From Anaeromassilibacillus sp. An250 (lineage in GTDB: Bacteria; Bacillota; Clostridia; Oscillospirales; Acutalibacteraceae), in NCBI RefSeq assembly GCF_002159845.1, contig NZ_NFJK01000022.1:1-53420 (forward strand): a stretch of DNA of 53,420 nucleotides. The letters are read 5' to 3'. Position numbers and translations under genes: made by a program. The stretch's first letter is position 1. Each line of letters starts with the position of its first letter. Of this stretch, positions 8,720 through 17,133 are shown one piece after another. The notes under the pieces are model-generated. The model was given only the letters and a program-made list of their open reading frames with translations. It had not been told where the DNA came from and did not search any database.

Positions 8720-9570
8720 TAAAAACAGCAAGGCAGTTGAAGGATCTGATCCGCAATCTTTCCAGAAAAAAATCTGCGGACGCCCAGCTCTTGATGCGGA
8801 ACTACATGATGGAGCGTTTTCTGGAGCGTATCTCCCTTTCTGAATATCGTGACAAATTTATTCTGAAAGGCGGTATGCTGGTAGCGGCTATGGTTGGTCT
8901 GGATGCCCGTTCCACGATGGATTTGGACGCTACTGTAAAAGGAGCCAATGTCAATGTGGAGGACATAGAGAATTTGATTTCCGCTATTGTGAGTGTCCCG
9001 CTTGATGATGGCGTCAAATTCCAGCTGAAAAGTATTTCGGAGATTATGGATGAGGCGGAATATCCGGGGATTCGCGTAAATATGACTACAACCTTTGACG
9101 GTGTGGTGACGCCTTTGAAGATTGACATTTCCACAGGGGATGCCATTACCCCCAGGGAGATCCGCTACTCTTTCAAGCTGATGCTGGAAGATCGCTCCAT
9201 TGATATTTGGGCGTACAATCTGGAAACGGTTCTGGCCGAAAAGCTGGAAACGATCATTACCAGAACTACCACCAACACCCGCATGAGAGATTTCTATGAC
9301 ATTTATATTCTGGAACAGCTGCATGGGAATACATTGGACCCTCAGATTCTCCATGATGCGCTGCGGGCCACTGCTCACAAACGCGGGACAGAACGACATC
9401 TTGCAGAAGCTGCCGAAGTTTTTGAGGAAGTGGAGAACAGCTCGGTTATGCAGAAACTTTGGGAATCGTACCGCAAAAAATTTTCCTATGCGGCAGATCT
9501 GGAGTGGAACATCATCATGGGGGCGGTGCGCAGTTTATACGCTCTCAGTGAAAAGGAATCGAGCCTATGA
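8716..9570 (+). CDS. abiEii: AbiEii-family nucleotidyltransferase toxin
   Basis: A 284-residue DNA polymerase beta-like nucleotidyltransferase. The KGGMLVAAM segment (GG motif, about residue 51) and RSTMDLDATV (catalytic D-x-D, about residue 72) are present, followed by a third acidic strand LKIDISTG near residue 137 and the family C-terminal segment YNLETVLAEKLETI with a downstream MRDFYDIYIL. AbiEii toxins use NTPs to modify RNA targets and arrest growth. The catalytic residues are intact. The start overlaps abiEi and the end overlaps the next gene, giving a tightly coupled three-gene unit. Confidence 0.9.
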   Translation: MIKTARQLKDLIRNLSRKKSADAQLLMRNYMMERFLERISLSEYRDKFILKGGMLVAAMVGLDARSTMDLDATVKGANVNVEDIENLISAIVSVPLDDGVKFQLKSISEIMDEAEYPGIRVNMTTTFDGVVTPLKIDISTGDAITPREIRYSFKLMLEDRSIDIWAYNLETVLAEKLETIITRTTTNTRMRDFYDIYILEQLHGNTLDPQILHDALRATAHKRGTERHLAEAAEVFEEVENSSVMQKLWESYRKKFSYAADLEWNIIMGAVRSLYALSEKESSL

Positions 9571-9899
9571 AGAAGCACGGCCATTATTGTAAAGTCTGCG
9601 GAGAATATAAGGCTAATGAAAAATTTTCCGGCAAAGGTCATGCGGCGCACGTCTGTAAATCCTGTGCTTCTTTGCCGCCGGAGAAGCAAGCGGAGCAAAT
9701 GACAATAAACCGCTTGCTGAATCTCCCATGGAGATTATCAAAGGAGCAGATTTCCTGGCTGAAGAACCGAATGAAAGATAAGCGCCGGGAAGTTCGTGCG
9801 CTGGCAAAAGAACAATACGAGATGAGGTTTCCTCCGAAGCGGTTAGAGGACATCGAGGACAATTTTGATTTTCTCGATGAGGACGATTTAATAGAATAA
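9567..9899 (+). CDS. Small CxxC zinc-ribbon protein coupled to the AbiE operon
   Basis: A 110-residue protein whose ATG overlaps the abiEii stop (ATGA). The N-terminus carries two Cys pairs, CKVC (about residues 8-11) and CKSC (about residues 30-33), spaced like a small zinc ribbon. A basic helical segment (WLKNRMKDKRREVRALAKEQYEMR) and an acidic tail follow. I do not recognise the family. Its coupling to the toxin gene and the shared terminator suggest a role in, or carriage with, the AbiE system. It may bind nucleic acid (inference). Confidence 0.65.
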   Translation: MKKHGHYCKVCGEYKANEKFSGKGHAAHVCKSCASLPPEKQAEQMTINRLLNLPWRLSKEQISWLKNRMKDKRREVRALAKEQYEMRFPPKRLEDIEDNFDFLDEDDLIE

Positions 9900-9905
9900 C
9901 AAAAG

Positions 9906-9937
9906 CGGTCTGCACCATGCAGGCCGTTTCTTTTTTG
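9906..9937 (+). terminator. Terminator of the abiE operon
   Basis: CGGTCTGCA (9906-9914) pairs with TGCAGGCCG (9918-9926) with one G-T wobble, followed by a T-rich run. It separates the abiE unit from the relaxase, whose AAAGGAGG site begins near 9939. Confidence 0.75.
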
Positions 9938-9954
9938 GAAAGGAGGTCTCCCTT

Positions 9955-11370
9955 ATGGCAACCACACGCATCATGCCGCTGCATATCGGCAAGGGTCGGA
10001 CTGAGAGCCGTGCCATCAGCGATATTATTGACTATGTGGCAAATCCCCAAAAGACCGACAACGGAAAATTGATTACCAGCTATGGATGTGACAGCCGCAC
10101 TGCTGATGCAGAGTTTCTGTTGGCAAAGCGGCAGTATATTGCCGCCACCGGACGAGTGCGCGGTACAGATGATGTGATCGCCTACCATGTGCGCCAGTCG
10201 TTCAGGCCCGGAGAGATCACACCGGAGGAAGCCAACCGGCTGGGCATAGAATTTGCCAGGCGGTTCACCAAAGGCAATCATTCCTTTGTGGTCTGCACCC
10301 ACATCGACAAATCGCATATTCATAATCACATCATCTGGTCGGCGGTCAATATGGATTGTGACCGGAAGTTCCGTAACTTTTGGGGAAGCACCAGAGCTGT
10401 TCGACGTTTAAGTGACACCATTTGTATCGAGAACGGACTATCCATTGTGGAGAACCCCAAGCCCCACGGAAAAAGCTACAACAAGTGGCTGGGCGAACAA
10501 GCCAAGCCCTCCCATCGGGAACAGCTACGGGTGATGATTGACCGGGCGCTGGAGCAAAAGCCAGCAGACTTTGACACACTTCTGCAACTGCTTTCCGAGA
10601 TGGGCTGCGAGGTATCTCGGCGCGGGAAAGCAATCCGCCTTAAAGCTCCCGGCTGGAAGAATGTAGCCCGTATGGATGACAAGCTGGGAGCCGGGTACAG
10701 CGAAACAGAAATCCGTGCGGTGCTGGCTGGAGAAAAGCAGCACACGCCCCGCAAGAAATCCACCGTGCAGCCGGAGCCACCCAAGGTCAATTTGCTGGTG
10801 GATATTCAGGCAAAATTGCAGGCCGGGAAAGGTGCTGGATATGCACGCTGGGCCAAGGTTTTTAACTTAAAACAGATGGCGCAGACCGTGAATTTTCTTA
10901 CCGAACATCACCTACTGGACTATACAGAGCTGGAAGAAAAAGCGGTGGCGGCTACCGCCCATCACAATGAGCTGTCAGCGCAGATTAAGGCGACGGAGAA
11001 ACGCATGGCAGAGATCGCCGTCCTGCGTACCCATATCGTTAATTATGCCAAGACCCGCGAGACCTATGTTGCCTATCGCAAGGCCGGTTATTCCCGAAAA
11101 TTTCGGGAGGAACATGAGCAAGAAATTCTGCTCCATCAGGCGGCAAAAAATGCCTTTGATGAGATGGGAGTGAAGAAGCTGCCCAAGGTCAAAGACCTGC
11201 AATCTGAGTATGCCAAACTGCTGGAGGAAAAGAAGAAAACCTACGCCGAGTACCGGCGTTCCCGTGAGGAAATGCGGGAACTTTTGACGGCAAAGGCCAA
11301 TGTGGATCGGCTGCTGAAAATGGATGAGGAACAGAAAAAAGAACAAGAAAAAGACCACGGCCAGCGGTAA
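9955..11370 (+). CDS. Relaxase/mobilisation nuclease of the ICE
   Basis: This 471-residue relaxase (Relaxase/MobP type of Tn1549-like elements) starts at ATG 9955 behind AAAGGAGG. The metal-binding histidines are seen in HIDKSHIHNHIIW (about residues 115-127). The N-terminal domain includes AYHVRQSFRPGEITPEEAN, and the catalytic tyrosine is probably within the first 50 residues (Tyr at IIDYVANPQK or SYGCD). The C-terminal half is a long charged coiled coil. It would nick oriT and pilot the strand during transfer. The gene is intact even though virB4 is not, so the element could still be mobilised in trans (inference). Confidence 0.9.
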   Translation: MATTRIMPLHIGKGRTESRAISDIIDYVANPQKTDNGKLITSYGCDSRTADAEFLLAKRQYIAATGRVRGTDDVIAYHVRQSFRPGEITPEEANRLGIEFARRFTKGNHSFVVCTHIDKSHIHNHIIWSAVNMDCDRKFRNFWGSTRAVRRLSDTICIENGLSIVENPKPHGKSYNKWLGEQAKPSHREQLRVMIDRALEQKPADFDTLLQLLSEMGCEVSRRGKAIRLKAPGWKNVARMDDKLGAGYSETEIRAVLAGEKQHTPRKKSTVQPEPPKVNLLVDIQAKLQAGKGAGYARWAKVFNLKQMAQTVNFLTEHHLLDYTELEEKAVAATAHHNELSAQIKATEKRMAEIAVLRTHIVNYAKTRETYVAYRKAGYSRKFREEHEQEILLHQAAKNAFDEMGVKKLPKVKDLQSEYAKLLEEKKKTYAEYRRSREEMRELLTAKANVDRLLKMDEEQKKEQEKDHGQR

Positions 11371-11654
11371 GCCGGTCATGGTCATAAGCGTCCATCGGAC
11401 GCGTAGCCGCAGAATGAAATTCTGCGTTCAAAGGGGCTTGGGGGCGCTGCCCTCAACAAGCAAAGCAGAGGGGGAAATCACGTCAGGATTTTTCCCTCTG
11501 TGGGCCGAGTGTATTAACACCGGCATTGCTTGCCACTTTTGTTCGCAAACAATATCCGTATCCTTTACACGATGATTTACTTTTATTATCATAGTCGTAA
11601 TAAGTATATAAACTACTTACATATAAGCACCTAAAATATGAAAGGGCTGATAAA
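11371..11654. other. Intergenic region after the relaxase
   Basis: This holds two small hairpins (GCGTCC-atc-GGACGC near 11388 and CGCAGAAT-ga-AATTCTGCG near 11407), then a shift to AT-rich sequence near 11560. No gene or terminator with a T tract is evident. The hairpins could belong to oriT or a transcript end; neither is shown. Confidence 0.4.
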
Positions 11655-11951
11655 ATGATGACCTTTGAAAAGGTTTTAGAAGTATTCAACGATTACCTAA
11701 ATAAAGATAGTGTTTTGGAGGTGGTGAACACTAAGCGAGGATACACCGTTATGATTTGGGATGAAAAAGATGAGCAATGGTTTGGTGTGGAACATTGCAA
11801 AGCCCCCGAGCTTTTACGGGATGCCTTACTTGATGGCTATCGTGATTTTTTAGAGCAACAACTTACTCATAACCGCAGGAGTTTAACCGAAACAGAAATC
11901 TTAGATATTCAAAACCGATGTGAACAGCTTTATGATTTGTGTGGAGAATAA
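11655..11951 (+). CDS. Small acidic ICE protein, paralogue of the gene at 6545
   Basis: A 98-residue protein starting MMTFEKVLEVFNDYL (ATG 11655 or 11658), preceded by AAAGGG. It shares the N-terminal TFEKVLE motif, the LL-x-DGYRDFLE segment and the C-terminal ILDIQNRCEQL helix with the protein at 6545, but is much more AT-rich. No domain with known activity is visible. It marks the left edge of the low-GC segment carrying the bcr genes, so it may have come in with that cargo rather than by local duplication. Confidence 0.65.
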   Translation: MMTFEKVLEVFNDYLNKDSVLEVVNTKRGYTVMIWDEKDEQWFGVEHCKAPELLRDALLDGYRDFLEQQLTHNRRSLTETEILDIQNRCEQLYDLCGE

Positions 11952-11962
11952 AAAAATAACCT

Positions 11963-12000
11963 AAAAAGTGCGATAGCCTGTGTAGGTGTCGCACTTTTTT
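11963..12000. terminator. Terminator, probably bidirectional
   Basis: AAAAAGTGCGA (11963-11973) pairs with TCGCACTTTTT (11989-11999), with an A tract on one side and a T tract on the other. It serves the gene at 11655 and possibly the minus-strand gene ending at 12032. Confidence 0.85.
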
Positions 12001-12031
12001 CAGTTGGCTTGGCTTACGAAAACAGCGTTAA

Positions 12032-12385
12032 TTATTCCGCAGTTTCTCTTGCCTTTTTCAAGCCTTGAGCCGTAGCTTCCATCACGATAAGCTCCTTTTC
12101 TTCCATATCATTCAACAGTACATCAACTTGTTTGCGGCGATTGTTGTCGCCATCTTCATTGCATGGAAAAAAGAACTGGTCTACAGAGATGTCAAGCAAG
12201 GTAGTAATGAGATAAAATTTGTTAAGCCTTGGGTGCTGCCCCCTGTTCTCTATATACATAATAGAGCGTGGCGTAAGGTCTACCAGTTGGGCAAGATATT
12301 CCTGTGTCCACCCTTTTGCTTCCCGAGCTTTTTTTATCGCTATACCTAACGGCTTAAAATCAAGTTTTCTTTCATCTTGGTACAT
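12032..12385 (-). CDS. XRE-family transcriptional regulator
   Basis: A 117-residue minus-strand protein with a full XRE helix-turn-helix (AIKKAREAKGWTQEYLAQLVDLTPRSIMYIENRG, about residues 17-50) and a charged C-terminal extension. It is the kind of small repressor often carried on ICEs. It is divergent from the small HTH gene at 12551 across 165 bp that includes a 19-bp palindrome on the opposite promoter, so it may control that promoter (inference). Confidence 0.8.
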   Translation of the reverse strand: MYQDERKLDFKPLGIAIKKAREAKGWTQEYLAQLVDLTPRSIMYIENRGQHPRLNKFYLITTLLDISVDQFFFPCNEDGDNNRRKQVDVLLNDMEEKELIVMEATAQGLKKARETAE

Positions 12386-12487
12386 TTTAATATCATCCTA
12401 TATCATTGTACATTTCGGGTGATGATATTTGAACGAAGTATGATTTTATGTTTAGTAGTGTATAATTTCGTATTAGTGGAGAGAAAC

Positions 12488-12526
12488 TTGCTATTATTCG
12501 TCATTCCGTATATAATAATTATATAC
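12488..12526 (+). promoter_or_regulatory. Promoter with a palindromic operator for the HTH-bcrR unit
   Basis: TTGCTA (12488-12493) and TATAAT (12511-12516) are 17 bp apart. The -10 lies inside a perfect palindrome, GTATATAAT-A-ATTATATAC (12508-12526), placing a repressor site on the promoter. Confidence 0.7.
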
Positions 12527-12550
12527 TCTTTGCGAAAGGAAGTTGATATT

Positions 12551-12748
12551 ATGAATTACATTTCTGTGAAAGCCGCTTCTGAAAAATGGGGCATATCGGA
12601 AAGACGGATACAAAAATTATGTGAGGAAAATCGCATTGACGGAACTGAAAAATTTGGTCGTGCATGGATGATACCAAAAGATGCAGAAAAACCCGTTGAT
12701 GGACGTATGAAAACAAGGAACAAACAGGAGGAGAATCATGGAATTTAA
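12551..12748 (+). CDS. Small excisionase-like helix-turn-helix protein
   Basis: A 65-residue protein starting MNYISVKAASEKWGISERR at ATG 12551 behind GAAAGGAAG. The sequence is an excisionase/MerR-like winged helix with the family pattern W-G-IS-RR-x-LC and a closing RAWMIPKDA motif. The overlap with bcrR is 11 bp, so the two are co-expressed from the palindromic promoter. Proteins of this type often act as DNA-binding adaptors; a link to bcr control is possible but not shown. Confidence 0.7.
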   Translation: MNYISVKAASEKWGISERRIQKLCEENRIDGTEKFGRAWMIPKDAEKPVDGRMKTRNKQEENHGI

Positions 12749-13352
12749 TGAAAAGCTACAACAGCTTAGGACTGGAAAGAACTTAACGCAGGAACAACTT
12801 GCGGAGCAATTATATGTATCAAGAACAGCCATTTCAAAATGGGAAAGCGGCAAGGGTTACCCTAACATTGAGTCGCTCAAGTGTATTTCTAAATTCTTTT
12901 CTGTGACCATAGATGAACTGCTATCGGGCGAAGAACTGATTACACTTGCCGAAACTGAAAATCGTTCCAACTTGAAAAAAATTTACAGTTTCATTTATGG
13001 AATATTAGATATGATGGCGGTTACTTTTATACTTTTGCCGTTGTATGGTATCCTTGTTGACGGATATATTTATTCTGTCAATCTACTTTCATTTACAGAC
13101 ACTACCCCAATATATCTTGCAATCTATTGGATTGTTTTTATTGTTTTGATTGCACTTGGGATAGCGAAACTGATGTGTGTTTGTTTTGAAAAGGAATCAT
13201 GGAGCAACATAATCACAAAATGCTCTCTCGTGCTGAGTACGCTTTTTATCTGCTTCTTCGCTGCGGCAAGACAACCCTATGTAACCGCCCTTATGTTTCT
13301 GCTATTTGTTGCTAAAATATTTGTCTGGATAAAGCAAACCCAAACAAAGTAA
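12738..13352 (+). CDS. bcrR: BcrR, membrane-bound one-component bacitracin sensor
   Basis: A 204-residue protein with an N-terminal XRE helix-turn-helix (KNLTQEQLAEQLYVSRTAISKWESGKGYPNI, residues 14-44) and a C-terminal half with four hydrophobic helices. This is the layout and size of enterococcal BcrR, which senses bacitracin in the membrane and activates bcrABD. ATG 12738 follows AACAGGAGG. Two copies of the GACA-N7-TGTC operator described for E. faecalis BcrR lie just downstream, before bcrA, which strongly supports the call. Composition is AT-rich relative to the ICE backbone, suggesting separate acquisition. Confidence 0.9.
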   Translation: MEFNEKLQQLRTGKNLTQEQLAEQLYVSRTAISKWESGKGYPNIESLKCISKFFSVTIDELLSGEELITLAETENRSNLKKIYSFIYGILDMMAVTFILLPLYGILVDGYIYSVNLLSFTDTTPIYLAIYWIVFIVLIALGIAKLMCVCFEKESWSNIITKCSLVLSTLFICFFAAARQPYVTALMFLLFVAKIFVWIKQTQTK

Positions 13353-13376
13353 AATGCCATAAACCCTTTAAAATAG

Positions 13377-13407
13377 GCTCTGACACGATAAGTGTCGGAG
13401 CTTTTTT
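13377..13407 (+). terminator. bcrR terminator whose stem contains BcrR operator 1
   Basis: GCTCTGACAC (13377-13386) pairs with GTGTCGGAGC (13392-13401) and is followed by six T residues, a standard terminator. The same bases contain GACA-CGATAAG-TGTC (13382-13396), an exact match to the GACA-N7-TGTC BcrR site. Confidence 0.85.
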
Positions 13408-13413
13408 CGTGCT

Positions 13414-13478
13414 GACATCTATTGTGTCGGCATTGTGACGGTAGATTTCTTGGCTTCTATGCAATACTCGTGGATAAT
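13414..13478 (+). promoter_or_regulatory. BcrR operator 2 and the bcrA promoter
   Basis: GACA-TCTATTG-TGTC (13414-13428) is a second exact BcrR site, 32 bp centre-to-centre from the first (three helical turns). A promoter TTGGCT (13450-13455), 17-bp spacer, GATAAT (13473-13478) follows. The sites sit upstream of the -35 element as expected for activation. The RBS GGAAAGGAG is at 13515-13523. Confidence 0.8.
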
Positions 13479-13532
13479 AAGATTGTGGTCAGCGAAAACA
13501 AGAACAGCAACCCACGGAAAGGAGAATCAAAT

Positions 13533-14450
13533 ATGGATTATATCATTGAAACAGAAAATCTTACGAAGCGATACGGAACAGCCACCGTTGTCGATAAGGT
13601 AAATCTTCATGTGCCAAAGGGCAAAATTTATGGTTTGCTCGGCAGAAACGGAGCAGGCAAAACCACAGCAATGAAAATGATGTTGCAGCTTGCTTTCCCA
13701 ACGGAGGGAACGGTACGCTTGTTTGGCACAAACTATAAGGAAAATATCCATACCCTTTATAGCAAAGTAGGCTCTATTATCGAAACACCGGGATTTTACA
13801 GTAATTTAACAGGGTATGAGAATTTGCAAATTCTCGCTAAACTGCGAGGGGGAGTATCTAAAAGTGGAGTAGAAAAAGCTCTTGAAGTTGTGGGGCTGCA
13901 TAAGGAGAAAAGAAAAGTCTTTTCCGATTATTCCCTCGGAATGAAGCAACGGCTTGGTATTGCCGCCGCCATTATGCACGAGCCGGAGCTTTTAATACTT
14001 GACGAACCGATTAACGGACTTGACCCCATTGGAATAGTTGAAATACGCTCATTTTTATCTGAACTTAGTCACAATCATGGCATTACCATTTTTATCTCAA
14101 GCCATGTTTTAAGCGAGATTGAACAGATAGCAGATATTATCGGCGTTATGCACGAGGGGCATTTAGTAGAGGAAGTGAATATATCCGAGCTTCACAAAAG
14201 GAATCGAAAATACATTCAATTTGATTTATCTGACAGTGAGATAGCCGGAAAGATTTTAGAAAACCACTACCACATGACGGATTTTACAGTGCAGGACGGT
14301 ACGGTGAGAATTTATGACTTTAGCCAAAGTGTTGGAGAAATCAATCGAGAATTTGCACGAAATGGACTGCTCGTGACAAGGATAAATGATAGTGAGGAAA
14401 ACTTAGAGGACTACTTTTCTAAACTGATTGGAGGTGGCGGTATTGCTTAA
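13533..14450 (+). CDS. bcrA: BcrA, bacitracin ABC transporter ATP-binding subunit
   Basis: A 305-residue ABC ATPase starting [15 protein letters not shown] at ATG 13533. Walker [11 protein letters not shown]-loop region, signature [10 protein letters not shown], Walker B LLILDEP and switch HVLSE are all present. A C-terminal extension after residue 215 is typical of the BcrA subfamily. With BcrB it exports bacitracin or protects lipid II cycle intermediates at the membrane. It is the first gene of a tight bcrABD operon downstream of the BcrR operators. Confidence 0.92.
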   Translation: MDYIIETENLTKRYGTATVVDKVNLHVPKGKIYGLLGRNGAGKTTAMKMMLQLAFPTEGTVRLFGTNYKENIHTLYSKVGSIIETPGFYSNLTGYENLQILAKLRGGVSKSGVEKALEVVGLHKEKRKVFSDYSLGMKQRLGIAAAIMHEPELLILDEPINGLDPIGIVEIRSFLSELSHNHGITIFISSHVLSEIEQIADIIGVMHEGHLVEEVNISELHKRNRKYIQFDLSDSEIAGKILENHYHMTDFTVQDGTVRIYDFSQSVGEINREFARNGLLVTRINDSEENLEDYFSKLIGGGGIA

Positions 14451-15192
14451 TCTTATTTCTTGTGAATTATTAAAACTAAAGCGTTCAAAAATGGTGCTAA
14501 TTAGTGTGGCAGGGGTATTATCTACCCCACTTTTGATGTTAATAGAAGCCTTGCAAACACATTTTGATAAGCCGGAGATTATCTTTACCTTGTCTGACAT
14601 ATACAGCGACAGTGTACTGTATATCATGCTGCTGGTAAACATTATGATATATGTGGCAATTGCAGCTTACTTGTTTAGCAGAGAGTACACAGAAAGCACC
14701 CTCAAAACCATATTGCCCATACCCATTTCAAGGACAAAACTATTAATTGGAAAATTTTGCACCCTGCTTCTTTGGATTGTTATGCTAACCCTTGTAACAT
14801 GGGCAGGTATATTTATCGTTTGTGGGCTATATGACGCTGTCTTTACATTGGAGGGATATAGCTTACTAGTGGCAATAGTATGGCTCCCCAAGTTTTTGTT
14901 TGGCAGTATCCTGATGTTTTTAACAGTTTCTCCTTTTGTGTTTGTTGCTATGAAAACAAAAGGATTTGTCGCCCCGATGATTGGCTCTGCCGTGATTGTC
15001 ATGGGAAGTGCCGCACTTTCAAATCAAGAATGGGGAGCGTTGTATCCGTGGACAGCCACCTATTTCTTGGTGCAGGGTAAACTTCAGAGTACCGGCTATC
15101 CTACACTGCTGTCTGTATCTATTATTATTCTTGTATCAGCAGTTGGTTTTCTTATGACCTTTCATCATTTTAAAAAGGAGGATTTGAAATAA
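14443..15192 (+). CDS. bcrB: BcrB, bacitracin ABC transporter permease
   Basis: A 249-residue ABC-2-type permease with about six membrane helices; it starts [16 protein letters not shown] at TTG 14443, preceded by GGAGGTGG inside the end of bcrA, giving an 8-bp overlap. The second helix ends in the typical [20 protein letters not shown] loop of this permease family. It pairs with BcrA. Its end overlaps bcrD by one base. Confidence 0.9.
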   Translation: MLNLISCELLKLKRSKMVLISVAGVLSTPLLMLIEALQTHFDKPEIIFTLSDIYSDSVLYIMLLVNIMIYVAIAAYLFSREYTESTLKTILPIPISRTKLLIGKFCTLLLWIVMLTLVTWAGIFIVCGLYDAVFTLEGYSLLVAIVWLPKFLFGSILMFLTVSPFVFVAMKTKGFVAPMIGSAVIVMGSAALSNQEWGALYPWTATYFLVQGKLQSTGYPTLLSVSIIILVSAVGFLMTFHHFKKEDLK

Positions 15193-16019
15193 TGGTACTT
15201 GATTTTATAGAAATTTTAAAAGTTATTTTTCTTGGAATTGTTGAGGGTATTACTGAGTGGCTACCTATCAGCAGCACAGGACATATGATTCTTGTGGACG
15301 AATTTATCACACTTAATATGAGCGAAGCATTTAAAGAAATGTTTTTTGTTGTTATTCAACTTGGAGCTATACTCGCAGTGGTTGTAATGTTTTGGAACAA
15401 GATGTTTCCCTTTCAATTTAAGAACAAAGCACAGTCAATTGTTAAAAAGGATACTTTCTCGTTGTGGTTCAAGGTTGCGGTAGCTTGTGTACCGTCAGCT
15501 ATTATGGGGATTCTATTTGATGATTATTTGGATGCTTACCTCCAAACCCCCATTGTGATTTCAATCATGTTAATCTTTTATGGTTTGTTATTCATTCTCA
15601 TAGAAAATTGGAATAAAAAGCGTACTCCTACTACTATGGCACTTTCTGACATCAGCTATAAAACAGCAATCTTGATAGGGGCATTTCAAGTGTTATCACT
15701 TATACCCGGCACATCACGGTCGGGAGCAACGATTATAGGTGCTTTACTCATAGGAGTTTCACGAGTGGCAGCAGCAGAGTTTACTTTTTTCCTCGCAGTA
15801 CCTACTATGCTTGGAGCAAGTGCTTTTAAGCTGTTAAAATTCGGGTTTGAATTTACAAGTGCAGAACTGCTCGCTCTTGTTCTCGGTATGGCTGTGGCAT
15901 TTGCGGTATCTGTCTTAGTAATTAAATTCCTAATGAACTTTATCAAAAAACATGATTTTAAGGTGTTTGGTTGGTATCGAATTGTGCTTGGTATACTTGT
16001 TGTACTTATAAAATCTTAA
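15192..16019 (+). CDS. bcrD: BcrD, undecaprenyl-diphosphatase (BacA/UppP family)
   Basis: A 275-residue integral membrane enzyme of the BacA/UppP family that dephosphorylates undecaprenyl diphosphate, the lipid that bacitracin traps. Both signature motifs are intact: [14 protein letters not shown] near the N-terminus and [10 protein letters not shown] near residue 175. Eight or so hydrophobic segments are seen. It overlaps bcrB by one base and ends the operon at a strong terminator. An RBS AAGGAGG lies at the end of bcrB. Confidence 0.93.
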   Translation: MVLDFIEILKVIFLGIVEGITEWLPISSTGHMILVDEFITLNMSEAFKEMFFVVIQLGAILAVVVMFWNKMFPFQFKNKAQSIVKKDTFSLWFKVAVACVPSAIMGILFDDYLDAYLQTPIVISIMLIFYGLLFILIENWNKKRTPTTMALSDISYKTAILIGAFQVLSLIPGTSRSGATIIGALLIGVSRVAAAEFTFFLAVPTMLGASAFKLLKFGFEFTSAELLALVLGMAVAFAVSVLVIKFLMNFIKKHDFKVFGWYRIVLGILVVLIKS

Positions 16020-16044
16020 TAATGCGTTTTCTTTGTGCGCGAAT

Positions 16045-16083
16045 AAAAATGCCAGTTGGTCCTTAAGATCAGCTGGCATTTTT
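16045..16083 (+). terminator. bcr operon terminator
   Basis: AAAAATGCCAG (16045-16055) is the exact reverse complement of CTGGCATTTTT (16073-16083). Confidence 0.9.
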
Positions 16084-16186
16084 GTTTCTGGGGATGGAAA
16101 ACAACCCAGAGATTCTCGTTGTCGATCTCCTCCTGATTTTAGTTTGCATGGTGAATTTTGCAAATTGAATCTACAGGAGGTTAATA

Positions 16187-16657
16187 ATGGGATTTAATTA
16201 TGGATATGAGAAAAAGAAGTTTGATAGTAGATGGAAGCGTTTAGAAGTTGAGTATTGTGATGCAGGGATGAGCGAAGAACAGATTGCTGCCATGAAAGAA
16301 TATGACTGGGCATGGTTTTGCAGTCAAAGGGTTTTTCAAAACCATACGCAACCAATACCTTGTGAACAATATGATGAAGTATGTGGTCAATCACAGCTGT
16401 TCCGAAAGTTTGCATCGTTATCTTATCAATGGGATGTTGATAAGATTGATCAAACGCGATATGGATGGTTGGCTTCGGTGGAAAACGAACAACTACTGTT
16501 GAGATTGAAGAAGCTGTCGAAGAAAGATTTGGAGCTATTGACATTACTTTTTGTGGATGGTTATCGTCAAATTGATGTAGCACGTCTTTGGCATTGTTCC
16601 AGAAGTGCTGTTGCACAAAGATTTAAAAAAATAAAAAAATTTTTGAATAACACTTAA
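16187..16657 (+). CDS. Sigma-70-like ICE regulator
   Basis: A 156-residue protein with a C-terminal sigma region 4-like helix-turn-helix (LSKKDLELLTLLFVDGYRQIDVARLWHCSRSAVAQRFKKIKKFL split over residues 110-153) and a charged N-terminus without clear region 2. Such small sigma-like proteins sit just ahead of the xis/int module in Tn916/Tn1549-like elements and control excision genes. ATG 16187 follows ACAGGAGG. It is AT-rich, like the bcr block before it. Confidence 0.75.
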   Translation: MGFNYGYEKKKFDSRWKRLEVEYCDAGMSEEQIAAMKEYDWAWFCSQRVFQNHTQPIPCEQYDEVCGQSQLFRKFASLSYQWDVDKIDQTRYGWLASVENEQLLLRLKKLSKKDLELLTLLFVDGYRQIDVARLWHCSRSAVAQRFKKIKKFLNNT

Positions 16658-17133
16658 CAAATGAAGCGTATCAGTGCCTACCCATTGAGGGAAGAACATT
16701 CTCCCAATGTGGAGCTTGACAATTTCATAGACGGCATTTCCGGTACATAACCTATGTACGAGCGAATCAGGCACGCCGCGAAGATGGACAGCCCCAGGAG
16801 GTGATGAATAGGACTGTTCCGAGCGATCCACGTCAGCCTGATACCCGAAAGTGGCATTTCAGGGCGCGATGACTGCATAGGGGTTAAAGATACTTCCTCA
16901 CGGCCTCCTAAAGACTTGGGGGGAACTCTGCGGCGCACGAGTAAAACGACGCTGTGGAGTTATGACAGCCGCGCCAGCGGAGACCGGAATGTCCCCATCG
17001 CCAGGGGTGCGTGGCAAATGTGGCGAGTAAATTTTTCAAAGTCAGATACCATGCGCTGGCAGCTTCGGTTGCCAGCGCATTCATGTGATTTTGAAAGCAA
17101 CAACCACATCTTTGACAGAAAGGGGGACCACCT
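16658..17133 (+). other. Untranslated or micro-ORF region ahead of xis/int
   Basis: No ordinary gene is evident in these 476 bp. Short frames occur: ATG 16661 (29 codons, TAA 16748), then in the same frame ATG 16754 (16 codons, TGA 16802), then ATG 16804 (22 codons) overlapping that TGA. GTACATA-acc-TATGTAC (16743-16759) is a perfect dyad. ATGCGCTGGCA (17051-17061) and TGCCAGCGCAT (17070-17080) form a strong hairpin without a T tract, 50 bp before the next gene. The arrangement could be a leader or attenuator for xis/int. Confidence 0.4.

Noticed and set aside
11371..11654. oriT downstream of the relaxase
   Set aside because: Two short hairpins are present, but there is no recognisable nick-site match, so no call was made.
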